A stretch of DNA of 64,000 nucleotides from an uncultured Cryptobacterium sp. (GTDB lineage: Bacteria > Actinomycetota > Coriobacteriia > Coriobacteriales > Eggerthellaceae): NCBI GenBank assembly GCA_958410215.1, contig CATYOF010000011.1, forward strand, positions 1 through 64,000, read 5' to 3'. Shown here piece after piece: positions 53,817 to 62,340 of the stretch. How positions within the stretch are numbered: the stretch's first letter is position 1; each line of letters opens with the position of its first letter. A program made the translations under genes and the position numbers. Below the pieces are notes generated by a model, which saw nothing but the letters and a program-made list of their open reading frames with translations, was not told where the DNA came from and made no database searches.

Positions 53817-54206
53817 CTACGGCAGGGTTTCTATACTGTACATGCTGTAACCCTCGTAGCTGTAGCTGGCGTCGATGCTCTTCATGTAGATCTGACGGTC
53901 GTCGATCTTGTCGAATGTCGATTGGGACATCTTTCCGATTGCCTCTAGCGCTTCGGGGACATGAATGGAGGGCACGAAGCGGAATCCGCCTTTGGCGATG
54001 TTGACCGTGCGCATCTTGTCAGCGAAGTCATACACGTCCTGGAGCAGGTAGCCGTGAATCTTCGCAAGTCCGGTGAAAGTTCCGACCTCGAAGGCGCCAA
54101 GCGGCTCATTGTCATAAAGCTCAAGGGCCCTGTGCTTAGTCAGAAGCTCCTTCTCATGCGCCAGCTCGAAGGAGCTGGTTATGCCTAATTTGTTCTCTAG
54201 GGTCAT
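53817..54206 (-). pseudogene. Fic protein with internal loss of the catalytic core
   Basis: A 129-residue frame. Residues 1-99 match the N-terminal half of a small Fic protein (GAFEVGTFTGLAKIHGYLLQ, FADKMRTVNIAKGGFRFVP, EALEAIGKMSQSTFD). Residues 100-129 match its C-terminal tail (KIDDRQIYMKSIDASYSYEGY). The roughly 70 residues between, with the AMPylation motif HPFREGNGR, are missing, with the frame kept; the join is near 53910. Intact relatives are about 200 residues. It cannot catalyse AMP transfer. Whether the remnant is expressed is open; SD-like GGAAGG precedes the ATG. Confidence 0.8.
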
Positions 54207-54242
54207 TAATCGCCTTCCATTTCGAGCGGATGGTTGCGCCGT

Positions 54243-54830
54243 CTATTCCTTCTTCAAATCGTCGCGGTTCTCGAGAATTGAGCGAATCGCCTCTCTATCG
54301 CTCTCGCTCGGCAATTTCGTCAGCTCCTCTTCCATCCGTTCGGGGTCCATCTTCGTCTTGTCCCAATCGAAATGGCTGTTGGCGTCCCCGCTCGCGATGC
54401 GTCTTTGCGCGCCTGCGGGTTCGTAGGAGGCTTTCCAGTGGAGGTATTCCTCCTCGCCGATCTTCTCGAAGCGCCAGTCGCGCTCCTTCTCGGACCACTC
54501 CTGGATGCTGTCCTCGAGGTTCGTCTGTACCGGCATCACGTAGGCCGTGCCGTATATCAGGACGGACCTCAGGAACCCTGCGTCCTCCATCTCCATGAGG
54601 AAGTGGACTATCTCGCTCTCGCGGTACCCGTCGTGCTCCCGCAGGTAGTCGGCCGACACGCCCAACGCCTCGGCGATGGCCTTGCGATGCGCGTCCTTGG
54701 GGTTGCGGGTCCCCAACTCGTAGCTGCGGACGGCGGCCTCGGAAAGTCCCGTCCTCTCCGCCAGGTCGAGTTGCGTCATCCCCAGCTCCTGGCGTTTTCG
54801 CCTGATCCTCGCGCCGCAGGTAGCCTTCAT
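54243..54830 (-). CDS. XRE-family helix-turn-helix regulator, GC-rich
   Basis: A 195-residue protein. Residues 8-65 form an XRE helix-turn-helix (RIRRKRQELGMTQLDLAERT, SEAAVRSYELGTRNPKDAHR, IAEALGVSADYLREHDG); the rest is charged and helical with a DSIQEWSEKERDWRFEKIGE stretch. Its base composition is visibly far more GC-rich than its neighbours, suggesting a foreign source. It lies 36 bases upstream of the Fic remnant, where an antitoxin-like regulator would lie. SD AAGGA precedes the ATG. Confidence 0.8.
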   Translation of the reverse strand: MKATCGARIRRKRQELGMTQLDLAERTGLSEAAVRSYELGTRNPKDAHRKAIAEALGVSADYLREHDGYRESEIVHFLMEMEDAGFLRSVLIYGTAYVMPVQTNLEDSIQEWSEKERDWRFEKIGEEEYLHWKASYEPAGAQRRIASGDANSHFDWDKTKMDPERMEEELTKLPSESDREAIRSILENRDDLKKE

Positions 54831-55050
54831 GAGGCGTTCCTTTTCCGTCCAAAGTCATATCTTTCATTATATTATAGGGTTATTTCTCATCTTGCCTGCG
54901 CATTGTCTCTTCATGCCTTTATTGATTCATTTGGTGACCTGCGGCCATATCCGATAGGGGATAAGGCGCTCTCATTTGTTAGGAAGAGAAGAGCCGTGAC
55001 ATTACCACGGCTTAAAAGCATGCTTTAGTAAGGTAGAATAGAACAAATAT

Positions 55051-55068
55051 TCTATTCTCACTCAATGG
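55051..55068 (-). other. att-like motif 2 (degenerate guaA 3'-end-like)
   Basis: TCTATTCTCACTCAATGG; the minus strand reads A-I-E-stop-E-stop, a decayed form of TIEWE with TGG changed to TGA. It matches motif 3 at 12 consecutive bases around the CACTCAAT core. It splits the region into the KAP/Fic/XRE cassette and the AbiH cassette. Confidence 0.4.
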
Positions 55069-55316
55069 CTAAATCGCGTCTCTGGTCTCCTCCAGTTTGC
55101 CGTGTCTTGTCTCAATTTGATGAAATGGCACTCATTAAAAATCAGTGAGATTACTGGGCCAAATTCGGGTCACAATTTTTCGATCCATTTGGGGCGTTTT
55201 CCTGGGTCACGATAAGACGGCATGGCTATTTTCGTTTACTCCATGCTTTTGCTATTACCTCATGCTCAATACTCAAATACTTCAAACGCATTGTAGTTAC
55301 CAGAAAGAAGTGAGCA

Positions 55317-55469
55317 ATGCATAACATCGAAATCGCCAAAATCAGACAAGTTGCTAGAGACATGCTTGGTATTGCACCGGATGAAATCAGCAGCAGTATC
55401 ACGGAGGTAAACCCAATGAGGACAACACAGGCAACGCGTTGTAAAATAATGCTTTACAGACAATCGTAA
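55317..55469 (+). CDS. Possible small protein (50 codons)
   Basis: Frame MHNIEIAKIRQVARDMLGIA ... QATRCKIMLYRQS. The first 30 residues are plausible for a small helical protein, and AAGAAG lies before the ATG, but no family is recognised and the tail is basic and uneven. Could be a remnant of a mobile-element gene. Weak support. Confidence 0.25.
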   Translation: MHNIEIAKIRQVARDMLGIAPDEISSSITEVNPMRTTQATRCKIMLYRQS

Positions 55470-55636
55470 TAAACTGGAATTTCTTTCGTTTGTGTCGAGT
55501 GAACCTACATGGTCATAGTTGCATCCAGGTCATATACATCTTGCTCGGTTAACTCCTCGAGGGGTAGAAGAGGGTACGCCGTCTCCCGGAGTTCGGCAGC
55601 AAGCAAGATATTGGGTGAGAGAGGAAGTTAGACCAA

Positions 55637-57154
55637 TTGAATGAAGATCAGACCCGTTCAGATGAAGCGTTGAAGGGGCTAGCTTCAATTGTTCCGCCAG
55701 TTGATGCCTCCTCGCTTGGTCAGGTGGCAAACCTTGCAAGCATTTCCAATTCGGTTGTTAGTCCTGTCCACAATGTTCTTGCAGGCTCAAATTTCAAATC
55801 CTTGGTCAGTCCGCTTTCGTCTTCCCAGATGAGCGGGATTGCAGAGACCTTGAATACCTCTGCGCTGAAGTTACCTGATTATGATCTGACCAAAATTTAC
55901 GAGGGAACTACTCCGAACTATACGATTCCCGATCGCTCTTTAAGGGATTTAGCCGTTTCTTCTTGTTTCAAGTCAAGTTGGCATCAGCTCATCATTGTGG
56001 GGAACGGTTTCGACCTCCAGTGCGGACTTCGGTCGAGATTTAGAGATTTCTTTGAGCCTAGATTCGAGATAATTGCTGCCATCAAGAACAATGACAGAGA
56101 AACCTGGCAGAAGTTCCTTGAAGATCGCTGTCTGACCCTCTGGGACTTCATTCTCGAGGCTAGCATTGACAATCAATGGTGCGACGTCGAAGAAGAGGTG
56201 GAGAGATGGATTCTTTCGGCCGCTGATCAAAATCCCGAAACGTCGCTGCTCCAGGGCACGCTTAGCGCTATGCAATGTGAGTACCTATTCGCTGACGAGA
56301 TACCATTTACCCCATTGAACGAGGATAAAAGACGTCATTTCTTCAATGAAAGCGGTAAGATTCGTATATTCAACAATATCGCTCGCTACATTGCTGTTCT
56401 TCATCCCGCTCTCCTCGGCGAGAAGCGCGAACCCGAGAGGCTCATCGAGCTGCTTAAGCGTGACCTTGGGAGACTTGAGCAGGCATTTGGCGATTATCTC
56501 TCAAAGGAGATTGCTTACAACGATGGGTATAAGGGGGAGTGCAAAAAACTCTGCCAGGCAATCGATGAGGACGGCAAGCGAAGCGACGAGGATTTTTATG
56601 TGTCGACCTCCGTTCTGAGCTTCAACTACACAAACGTTGCTGAGAGTTACTTCGACAAGGGTGATGACGGAGTGTTTGTCAATATTCACGGAAAGCTTGG
56701 CGAAGACATCATATTTGGTATAGATGGTAAGGACTGTATGGATAACCCCGTTGCCGTTCCATTCACCAAGACGTATCGCCTCATGCTTCGAGGTGGATCA
56801 AGAACGGGCGGTCTAGTAAGCACCGCTAATAGTTCAAACCTTCAGGATGCGACCGATGTTATCAAATTCTACGGGCACTCCCTCGGCAAAGCGGACTACT
56901 CCTACTTCCAGTCCATATTTGATGGTGTGGACTTGTATGAGAGTGAGACCGTACTTGTATTCTATTTTCCGTTGGACAGTTCCGATGACGCGGAGGTAGT
57001 CAATAATATGTGGCGGATGAGGCTTTCCAATTCAATCAACGACCTGCTGGTTGCCTACGGAGCGACTATGGACAACATAGACCACGGAAAGAACCTCATG
57101 CACAAGCTTCTGCTTGAAGGAAGGCTTATAATACGTGGATTGCTGGTTGACTGA
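55637..57154 (+). CDS. AbiH-family phage abortive infection protein
   Basis: A 505-residue protein. After a 110-residue low-complexity N-terminus (Ser/Asn rich) comes LIIVGNGFDLQCGLRSRFRD (about 118-137), the AbiH opening with its GNGFD nucleotide-binding-like motif. Later SVLSFNYTN, IHGKLGEDIIFGIDGKD and KFYGHSLGKADYSYF match the conserved AbiH blocks. AbiH confers abortive infection in Lactococcus; its mechanism is unresolved. TTG start with SD GAGGAAG at 55621-55627; the ATG 55641 is out of frame. The long N-terminal extension is not part of the usual family. Confidence 0.85.
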   Translation: MNEDQTRSDEALKGLASIVPPVDASSLGQVANLASISNSVVSPVHNVLAGSNFKSLVSPLSSSQMSGIAETLNTSALKLPDYDLTKIYEGTTPNYTIPDRSLRDLAVSSCFKSSWHQLIIVGNGFDLQCGLRSRFRDFFEPRFEIIAAIKNNDRETWQKFLEDRCLTLWDFILEASIDNQWCDVEEEVERWILSAADQNPETSLLQGTLSAMQCEYLFADEIPFTPLNEDKRRHFFNESGKIRIFNNIARYIAVLHPALLGEKREPERLIELLKRDLGRLEQAFGDYLSKEIAYNDGYKGECKKLCQAIDEDGKRSDEDFYVSTSVLSFNYTNVAESYFDKGDDGVFVNIHGKLGEDIIFGIDGKDCMDNPVAVPFTKTYRLMLRGGSRTGGLVSTANSSNLQDATDVIKFYGHSLGKADYSYFQSIFDGVDLYESETVLVFYFPLDSSDDAEVVNNMWRMRLSNSINDLLVAYGATMDNIDHGKNLMHKLLLEGRLIIRGLLVD

Positions 57155-57180
57155 ATGGTTTCGACGGAAACGCTCAGTCT

Positions 57181-57778
57181 TCAGAAACCCCTCCTTTCCT
57201 GCATGAACTCTGGAATGTTGGCGCGGATGATGCCGCCCTTCTGTTGGATGGGGGTGTTTCGTGTCAACAGGCACTTGGGGTAGTTGTCTCTTATCTGTGC
57301 AAAGGGACGGCATTTGCGCTCCTCGGCGGACTGATCGGCCATGATGGTCATTTCGGCCTGGACGTATGTGCAGCCCATCTCAGGATTCCTTAGGATGAAG
57401 CTGCATTCCAGTTTGCCGATGCGCCCAACGCTGACATTGCATCCCCATGCGCGGGCATAGGAGTGAACGACGTTCTCGAGCATGGGCCCGTAGTTGATCC
57501 GGTTGTCGGTGTTGAGGGCGAAATAGAAGCTCAGGTTCTCCAGGTGCACTTTTGCTTGTCTCGCAGTGATTTTCGCGATTTCAGGTCGAAGCGGGCGCAC
57601 TTGTTGATGATCTTCGCGTCCTCAAGAATCTGGAGGTACCGCGCGAGCGTCTCGCGCTTGATCCTTACGCCTTGCTTGCTCTCGAGATCTGATCGAGCGT
57701 TCGCGAGCGATATACTGTTTCCAATCTTCACTGGAGCCAGTATGTTAAATACTATGTTTATAGGGGATATATCTTATT
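57181..57778 (-). pseudogene. DUF4143-type ATPase, frameshifted C-terminal remnant
   Basis: Two minus-strand frames together resemble the C-terminal DUF4143 region of AAA ATPases of mobile regions: first INIVFNILAPVKIGNSISLA, then RDLESKQ-like text to ARFDLKSRKSLRDKQKCTW, and, one frame shifted near 57570, LENLSFYFALNTDNRINYGP, VGRIGKLECSFILRN, RPFAQIRDNYPKCLLTRN. The N-terminal ATPase half is absent. Pseudogene by frameshift and truncation. Confidence 0.75.
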
Positions 57779-57815
57779 AAAAAGACGACTTACACTCTCA
57801 TAACTAAGGAATTTG

Positions 57816-57834
57816 CTATTCCCACTCAATCGTA
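57816..57834 (-). other. att-like motif 3 (guaA 3'-end-like)
   Basis: The minus strand reads as codons T-I-E-W-E-stop (ACGATTGAGTGGGAATAG); extended upstream it continues D-I-M-Y-F-E-A-A-T-I-E-W-E, compared with D-I-S-G-K-P-P-A-T-I-E-W-E at the end of E. coli GuaA. This is the closest of the three copies to a real guaA end and marks the right edge of the accessory region. Confidence 0.55.
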
Positions 57835-58398
57835 GCAGCTTCAAAATACATTATGTCTCGTCTCTCTTCGTGTTATCTCGTTCATATATTATCTTAAAGT
57901 CCGAATCACTTTGTAATCAGCTGGGTGATTACAAACCACCGAAATTCAAGCATAAAGTCCGATTCCTGCGATTACTCCCTGGCGACTACTCCCAGTTTTA
58001 TGAATGGGGATAGCAGCAGGTGGTTTGCAGTTCGGCGTTTTGGTCAAAATCGGCATTCCTATTCTTTGGGTGACTTCCTTTGAGGCCGTTAATGTGCCTA
58101 TTCGTAAGCTCATTTTAGGCGTAGGCATTTCTTCTAAAAAATGCCAGGGACAACCCCGGCTCCTGGAAGCCCTTCTGCTTTGAAAGACCAATTGCATTAT
58201 CTTATGGAATGAGGATTCTGGCAATTGTTCATAACTGCCGACCATATAGATCATTCATAAAACGGCGATGCGATACTAATTGCTGGTTTGTTGAGGTTAC
58301 GCCGCGATCCTATCCTGCTCTTTCGTGAGATGGCCATGTTCGTTGTTGATTGCATGGATGTTTGAGGTATCGGTTCTTAAGTGAAGAACCAATCTCAT

Positions 58399-58428
58399 GT
58401 CCAAATGGAACAATTCTGTCCATTTGGG
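58399..58428. promoter_or_regulatory. Tandem GTCC-N4-GG site, candidate AraC-regulator operator 1
   Basis: GTCCAAATGG and GTCCATTTGG, 19 bp apart start to start, 70 bp before the ECF S-component start. A site with 21 of 30 identical bases lies at 62341, before the next transcription unit. Two same-orientation half-sites about two helical turns apart are typical of AraC-family binding. The AraC gene lies between the two sites. Confidence 0.7.
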
Positions 58429-58498
58429 CTAGGAGTTTGCCAATTGCTGTCGGATACTCCGCGAGTAAGTTAACATTAGCTAACAAAGGAGTATAGAG

Positions 58499-59116
58499 AT
58501 GAGCAACGCTGATTCTTCCAGGACAAACTCACGCGTCCTTAAGGGACGAGATTTAATAACGGTGGGCATTTTTACCGCACTGTATTTTGCGGTGAATTTC
58601 GTGTGCATGCTCCTGTCTGGTCTTCATCCGTATCTATGGGTGTTTATGCCTGCTCTTGATGGCTTGCTTGCCGGTATCCCGTTTATGTTGGCATGTGCAA
58701 AGGTTCCCAAGTTCGGAACTGTGCTCATCATGGGAATGGTTCCTTCATTAATCTATTTCATTACCGGAATGTTCACACCGCTCATTCTCGGCATGATGCT
58801 TGGCGCATGCTTGATTGCCGAGGTGATTCGCGCAGTTACTAAGTACCGCAGTTTTGCTGGTAATGCTGTTGCTTACGCTGTGTTCGGGTTCGGTATGTGC
58901 GGCAGTCCTTTGCCGCTTTGGGTATTCCATGATTCTTTCGTCGCCCAGATCGCTTCACAGGGAATGGGGGCCTCTTATCTTGCGACGCTTGAAACGGCGG
59001 CTAATCCAACCATGCTTATCGCAATGTTCGTTGTTACGTTTATTGCTGGTCTCGTTGGCGCTTACGTCGCGAGGGGAATGTTTAAGAAGCATTTCGAAAA
59101 AGCGGGGCTTGTGTAA
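58499..59116 (+). CDS. ECF transporter S component, MptD/Trep_Strep family
   Basis: A 205-residue membrane protein with six helices (VGIFTALYFAVNFVCMLLSG, then MPALDGLLAGIPFMLACAKV, FGTVLIMGMVPSLIYFITGM and others) matching the MptD/Trep_Strep S-component family. S components bind the small solute; this family accompanies AraC regulators and exporter-fold ABC proteins in many Gram-positives and actinobacteria. AAAGGAG precedes the ATG. Its stop overlaps the T-component start, giving one operon. Substrate not readable; a metal chelate is an inference. Confidence 0.8.
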   Translation: MSNADSSRTNSRVLKGRDLITVGIFTALYFAVNFVCMLLSGLHPYLWVFMPALDGLLAGIPFMLACAKVPKFGTVLIMGMVPSLIYFITGMFTPLILGMMLGACLIAEVIRAVTKYRSFAGNAVAYAVFGFGMCGSPLPLWVFHDSFVAQIASQGMGASYLATLETAANPTMLIAMFVVTFIAGLVGAYVARGMFKKHFEKAGLV

Positions 59117-59862
59117 TGGGGCAGGAGATGCTTGCCGATGAGAAAGAGCTTCTTTCTGGCGGATCCATTTTGGGGAAGCCTCATTCTCAAGGCGTCCTCG
59201 ACTTGGATCCGCGAACCTTTATGGCGGTTCTTGTTGCGGTGTCAGTGCTCGCCTTTGTCGAAAAGGGACTTGTCGTCGAACTTGTGCTTGTTTGCGCTGT
59301 AGCAATCCTTCAGGCTCTTTGTGGCCATATAAGAATGGCTTTCGGCTTTATGGCGGGCTATGCTGTTTTGGTGGCAATACTGCATCTTGTTCTTCCCGCT
59401 ATTGGGGGAATTGCCGCTACGATGTTCACGATTAGCCTCACATTTGCTAGGAAAATCTATTTGTGCTTAATGGTTGGGACTCTTCTGATCTCCGAGGCAT
59501 CTGTTCATAGAATTGCAACTGCGTTAGCAAAACTCAAAATCCCTCAGTCTGTTCTTATTCCTTTAACGGTGACGTTGCGCTATTTTCCTACCCTTAAAGA
59601 AGAGGCATCGCATATTCGTGACGCTATGGCTTTGCGCGACATTCCTGTCGGTAACAGGGTTGAGTGCTTTGTTGTCCCGTTGGTTATGTCGGCGACTTCG
59701 ACCGCTGATGAACTGGCTAGGGCGGCGACATGCCGAGGAATAGAAAATCCGTCGCCTTCTACGGATACCGAGCGTCTTTCGATGCGCTGGTTTGATTGGG
59801 CGGTTATAGCGATTTCCGTTGCTGTGGTTATTTTGGTCGCGTTGTTGGGAGGCGAGTTCTAA
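59116..59862 (+). CDS. ecfT: ECF transporter T component (EcfT)
   Basis: A 248-residue membrane protein with about five helices and a charged cytoplasmic motif (EEASHIRDAMALRDIPVGNR, near 167-186, and ARAATCRGIE near 200), the ATPase-coupling helices of EcfT proteins. It starts on the last base of the S-component stop, and its stop overlaps the ATPase start, so S, T and A components are stoichiometrically coupled. It links S to the two ATPase sites. Confidence 0.85.
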   Translation: MGQEMLADEKELLSGGSILGKPHSQGVLDLDPRTFMAVLVAVSVLAFVEKGLVVELVLVCAVAILQALCGHIRMAFGFMAGYAVLVAILHLVLPAIGGIAATMFTISLTFARKIYLCLMVGTLLISEASVHRIATALAKLKIPQSVLIPLTVTLRYFPTLKEEASHIRDAMALRDIPVGNRVECFVVPLVMSATSTADELARAATCRGIENPSPSTDTERLSMRWFDWAVIAISVAVVILVALLGGEF

Positions 59863-61328
59863 TGGAATCCCAAAGTGACGATTCGGTGATTTCTCTTTCA
59901 GGCGTGAGTTGCGCTTTAAGCGATGGCACATCGATTTTAGATAACATCAACCTTCAAGTGAAACGGGGAGAATGCCTGCTTTTGATAGGACGCTCGGGCT
60001 CTGGGAAAACAACCATCACTAAGTGCATAAACGGCTTGATTCCTTCGTTTGAGCCAAACCTGGTTCTTGAAGGGGATGTCCGGGTTTGCGGTCTTGATCC
60101 GTCTAGTTGTGAGATGTATGAGCTTGCCGAACTTGTTGGAAGCGTGTTTCAGAATCCGAAAAGCCAGTTTTTCAACTTGACTTCAAATGATGAGCTCGCC
60201 TTTGGCCTTGAATCACGCGGCGTCGCGATTGATGAGATCGAAAGACGAATCGCTAGGACAGTCGTTGCACTCAAAGCGCAACGACTGCTCAATCGTAACG
60301 TGAATACGATGAGCGGCGGAGAGAAGCAAAGCCTCGTGTTCGCTTCTGTCGACTGCTCCGAACCAGATGTCTTTGTTCTTGATGAGCCAACAGCAAATCT
60401 TGATACGTCTTCTATCGAGGTCTTGCATGACGAGATAGCGGCTGTGAAGGCTCAGGGAAAGACGGTTGTCATAGCTGAGCATAGGCTCTATTTTGCTGCC
60501 GATCTGATAGATAGAGCAGTTCTGATAGAAAACGGGCGGATTTCTCGGGAATTTTCTCCAAAAGAACTATTGGCAATTAATTCGGAGGAGCGTGAAATTT
60601 TAGGCCTCCGCGCGACTGATCCGAGGGAAGCCCTATCCGTAACAATTCCAAGCTGCTGTCCTGGTAATGGATGCCAATCCGATGGTGCATCGAAGGGGGT
60701 AGAGCTCTCTTCGTATACAGTCCTTCGAAGAGGCAATAGCGTCTTTGAGCCTATGAGCGTTTTCGTACCATGGGGAAAGGTGCTCGGAATTTTAGGAGAG
60801 AACGGCACAGGGAAAACGACGCTCTTACGCGGACTAGCAGGTTTGGAGCGTCATGAAATGGGCGATGTGATGTTTGACGGAAATCGCCAAACAAGGAAAG
60901 AGAGGAAACGGGCGGTATCTCTTGTAATGCAGGATGTTAATCATCAATTGTTTTCGGACAGTGTTTGGAACGAGTGCCTTTTGGCGGTTGGCGGACAAGA
61001 TAACGAGTCGACGCATGCGCAAATCGAAGCAACGCTTTCCAAGCTGGACCTCTCCGATAAGGCGCAGGTGCACCCTATGGCGCTATCTGGAGGCCAGAAG
61101 CAGCGTCTTTCTCTTGCATGCGCTCTGCTTTCTGGCAGGAAGGTGCTGCTCCTCGATGAGCCAACGAGTGGGCTCGACTTTGATCATATGCTCGAAGTTG
61201 TAAGCCTCGTGCGCGGTATCTCAGAAACGGGAACGGCAATCATATTGGTTACCCACGATCGAGAGTTTCTCAATCGGTGCTGCGATAGTGTCATCGAGCT
61301 CAACGCAGCATCCAAGGAGCCATTTTAA
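59862..61328 (+). CDS. ECF transporter ATPase, two fused ABC domains (EcfA-EcfA')
   Basis: A 488-residue protein with two complete ABC ATPases. First: Walker A GRSGSGKTT (about 39-47), signature MSGGEKQSL, Walker B VFVLDEPTANLD. Second: GENGTGKTT (about 313-321), LSGGQKQRL, VLLLDEPTSGLD. Both sites are intact. It energises the S/T complex. The ATG shares a base with the ecfT stop, and its own stop overlaps the AraC gene. Frame alternatives upstream lack an SD. Confidence 0.9.
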   Translation: MESQSDDSVISLSGVSCALSDGTSILDNINLQVKRGECLLLIGRSGSGKTTITKCINGLIPSFEPNLVLEGDVRVCGLDPSSCEMYELAELVGSVFQNPKSQFFNLTSNDELAFGLESRGVAIDEIERRIARTVVALKAQRLLNRNVNTMSGGEKQSLVFASVDCSEPDVFVLDEPTANLDTSSIEVLHDEIAAVKAQGKTVVIAEHRLYFAADLIDRAVLIENGRISREFSPKELLAINSEEREILGLRATDPREALSVTIPSCCPGNGCQSDGASKGVELSSYTVLRRGNSVFEPMSVFVPWGKVLGILGENGTGKTTLLRGLAGLERHEMGDVMFDGNRQTRKERKRAVSLVMQDVNHQLFSDSVWNECLLAVGGQDNESTHAQIEATLSKLDLSDKAQVHPMALSGGQKQRLSLACALLSGRKVLLLDEPTSGLDFDHMLEVVSLVRGISETGTAIILVTHDREFLNRCCDSVIELNAASKEPF

Positions 61329-62332
61329 TGAGTTATCGTGCAAAAAGCATCTTTACGGATGGGACTAGCACCGCCTTCCCTTTTTCTCTTGATACGACCC
61401 CTTCGGTTTTTGGCGGAGAAGTGCATCTGGCTTCAGCGTCGGGCGAGACTGTGATGCGCGTTGAAAGCGACGACGGTTTCGGAGAGATGCGTTTTACTGA
61501 GGTTCTTCCGGGGATCACTGTTTCGTTTAACGATTTTCACATGGGACGCTGCATTTCCTCTTTCTCTACCGAGAGTGATGTTTTGTGCATTGACTGGTGC
61601 CGGGAGGGCAGGATCGAGCAACCCGTGCCCGGAGGCTCGTATGCATACGTGTCTTCTGGGGATCTCAAAGTCGACGATAGGGCAAGACACACAGGGGAAT
61701 TTGTTTTTCCCACGCGTCGGTACCGAGGGGTTACCATTTCGTTTGATCTTTCATTTGCGCCTGATTCGATAAGAAAGGCGCTTCCCGGTTTTGCGGTTGA
61801 CCTTTTTGAAGTGAAGCGGCGATTTTGCAAAGAAGGAAGACCCTTTTTCCTGCACGCCAACAAGCAAGCTAGCCATATTGCCGCTGAGCTCTATCTCGCT
61901 CCCGTGAAGGTGCGAAAGGCGTATTGCCAAATCAAGTCTCTCGAACTGCTTCTTTTCCTAGACTCCTTAGAGCCCGATTTGCTAGTCGAGGGAACGGAAT
62001 ACTACCCGCGTTCGAAGGTCGCCCGCGTCAAAGAAGCGCACGATCTGATGGTTTCGAACCTTTCTGAGAGCATTACGGTCGAGCAAGCAGCAAAAGGTGC
62101 TGGCATGTCTCTTACGGCGTTCAAACAATGCTTCAGAGGCGTCTACGGCTCTTCTCCGGCAGCTTATGTGCGCACTGTCCGGATGGAGCTTGCGGCAAAG
62201 ATGCTAAGAGAGACCGATGCCAACGTTTCCGAAATCGGCGCACAAGTTGGATATGAAAGCCCTTCCAAGTTCTCTGTCGCATTCAAAGGGTTTAGCGGCG
62301 TTACGCCCAGCGAGTACCGGCGGCGTGAGTAA
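61328..62332 (+). CDS. AraC family transcriptional regulator
   Basis: A 334-residue protein. The C-terminal about 100 residues form two helix-turn-helix units (VEQAAKGAGMSLTAFKQCFR, VSEIGAQVGYESPSKFSVAF, ending GVTPSEYRRRE). The N-terminal 220 residues form a sensor domain. In this locus type such regulators respond to a siderophore or metal chelate; here the ligand is unknown. Co-transcribed with the ECF genes (one-base overlap), with matching candidate sites at 58399 and 62341. Confidence 0.9.
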   Translation: MSYRAKSIFTDGTSTAFPFSLDTTPSVFGGEVHLASASGETVMRVESDDGFGEMRFTEVLPGITVSFNDFHMGRCISSFSTESDVLCIDWCREGRIEQPVPGGSYAYVSSGDLKVDDRARHTGEFVFPTRRYRGVTISFDLSFAPDSIRKALPGFAVDLFEVKRRFCKEGRPFFLHANKQASHIAAELYLAPVKVRKAYCQIKSLELLLFLDSLEPDLLVEGTEYYPRSKVARVKEAHDLMVSNLSESITVEQAAKGAGMSLTAFKQCFRGVYGSSPAAYVRTVRMELAAKMLRETDANVSEIGAQVGYESPSKFSVAFKGFSGVTPSEYRRRE

Positions 62333-62340
62333 TGCATTCT

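Larger units (their letters stand above)
54831..55636. other. Intergenic stretch between cassettes, no clear gene
   Basis: About 800 bases. They contain the second att-like motif (55051), a 50-codon frame at 55317-55469 (see its entry), and AT-rich DNA. No integrase, tRNA or terminator with confident features was seen. Confidence 0.4.
57779..58498. other. Intergenic stretch with att-like motif, a membrane-protein-like fragment and the ECF promoter
   Basis: 720 bases. They hold att-like motif 3, a 59-codon frame at 58004-58183 (MGIAAGGLQFGVLVKIGIPI then polar), and the tandem GTCC site at 58399. The frame reads like part of a transporter helix pair but has no SD and no clear family, so I treat it as a fragment or chance. 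Confidence 0.35.

Noticed and set aside
54295..54867. Alternative 190-codon minus-strand frame, very Arg/Gly-rich
   Set aside because: A GC-rich off-frame reading of the XRE gene; the XRE helix-turn-helix is in the other frame.
57946..58254. 102-codon minus-strand frame in the gap before the ECF operon
   Set aside because: The text is compositionally odd and lacks a family; on the plus strand the same DNA reads as a short hydrophobic fragment without support either.
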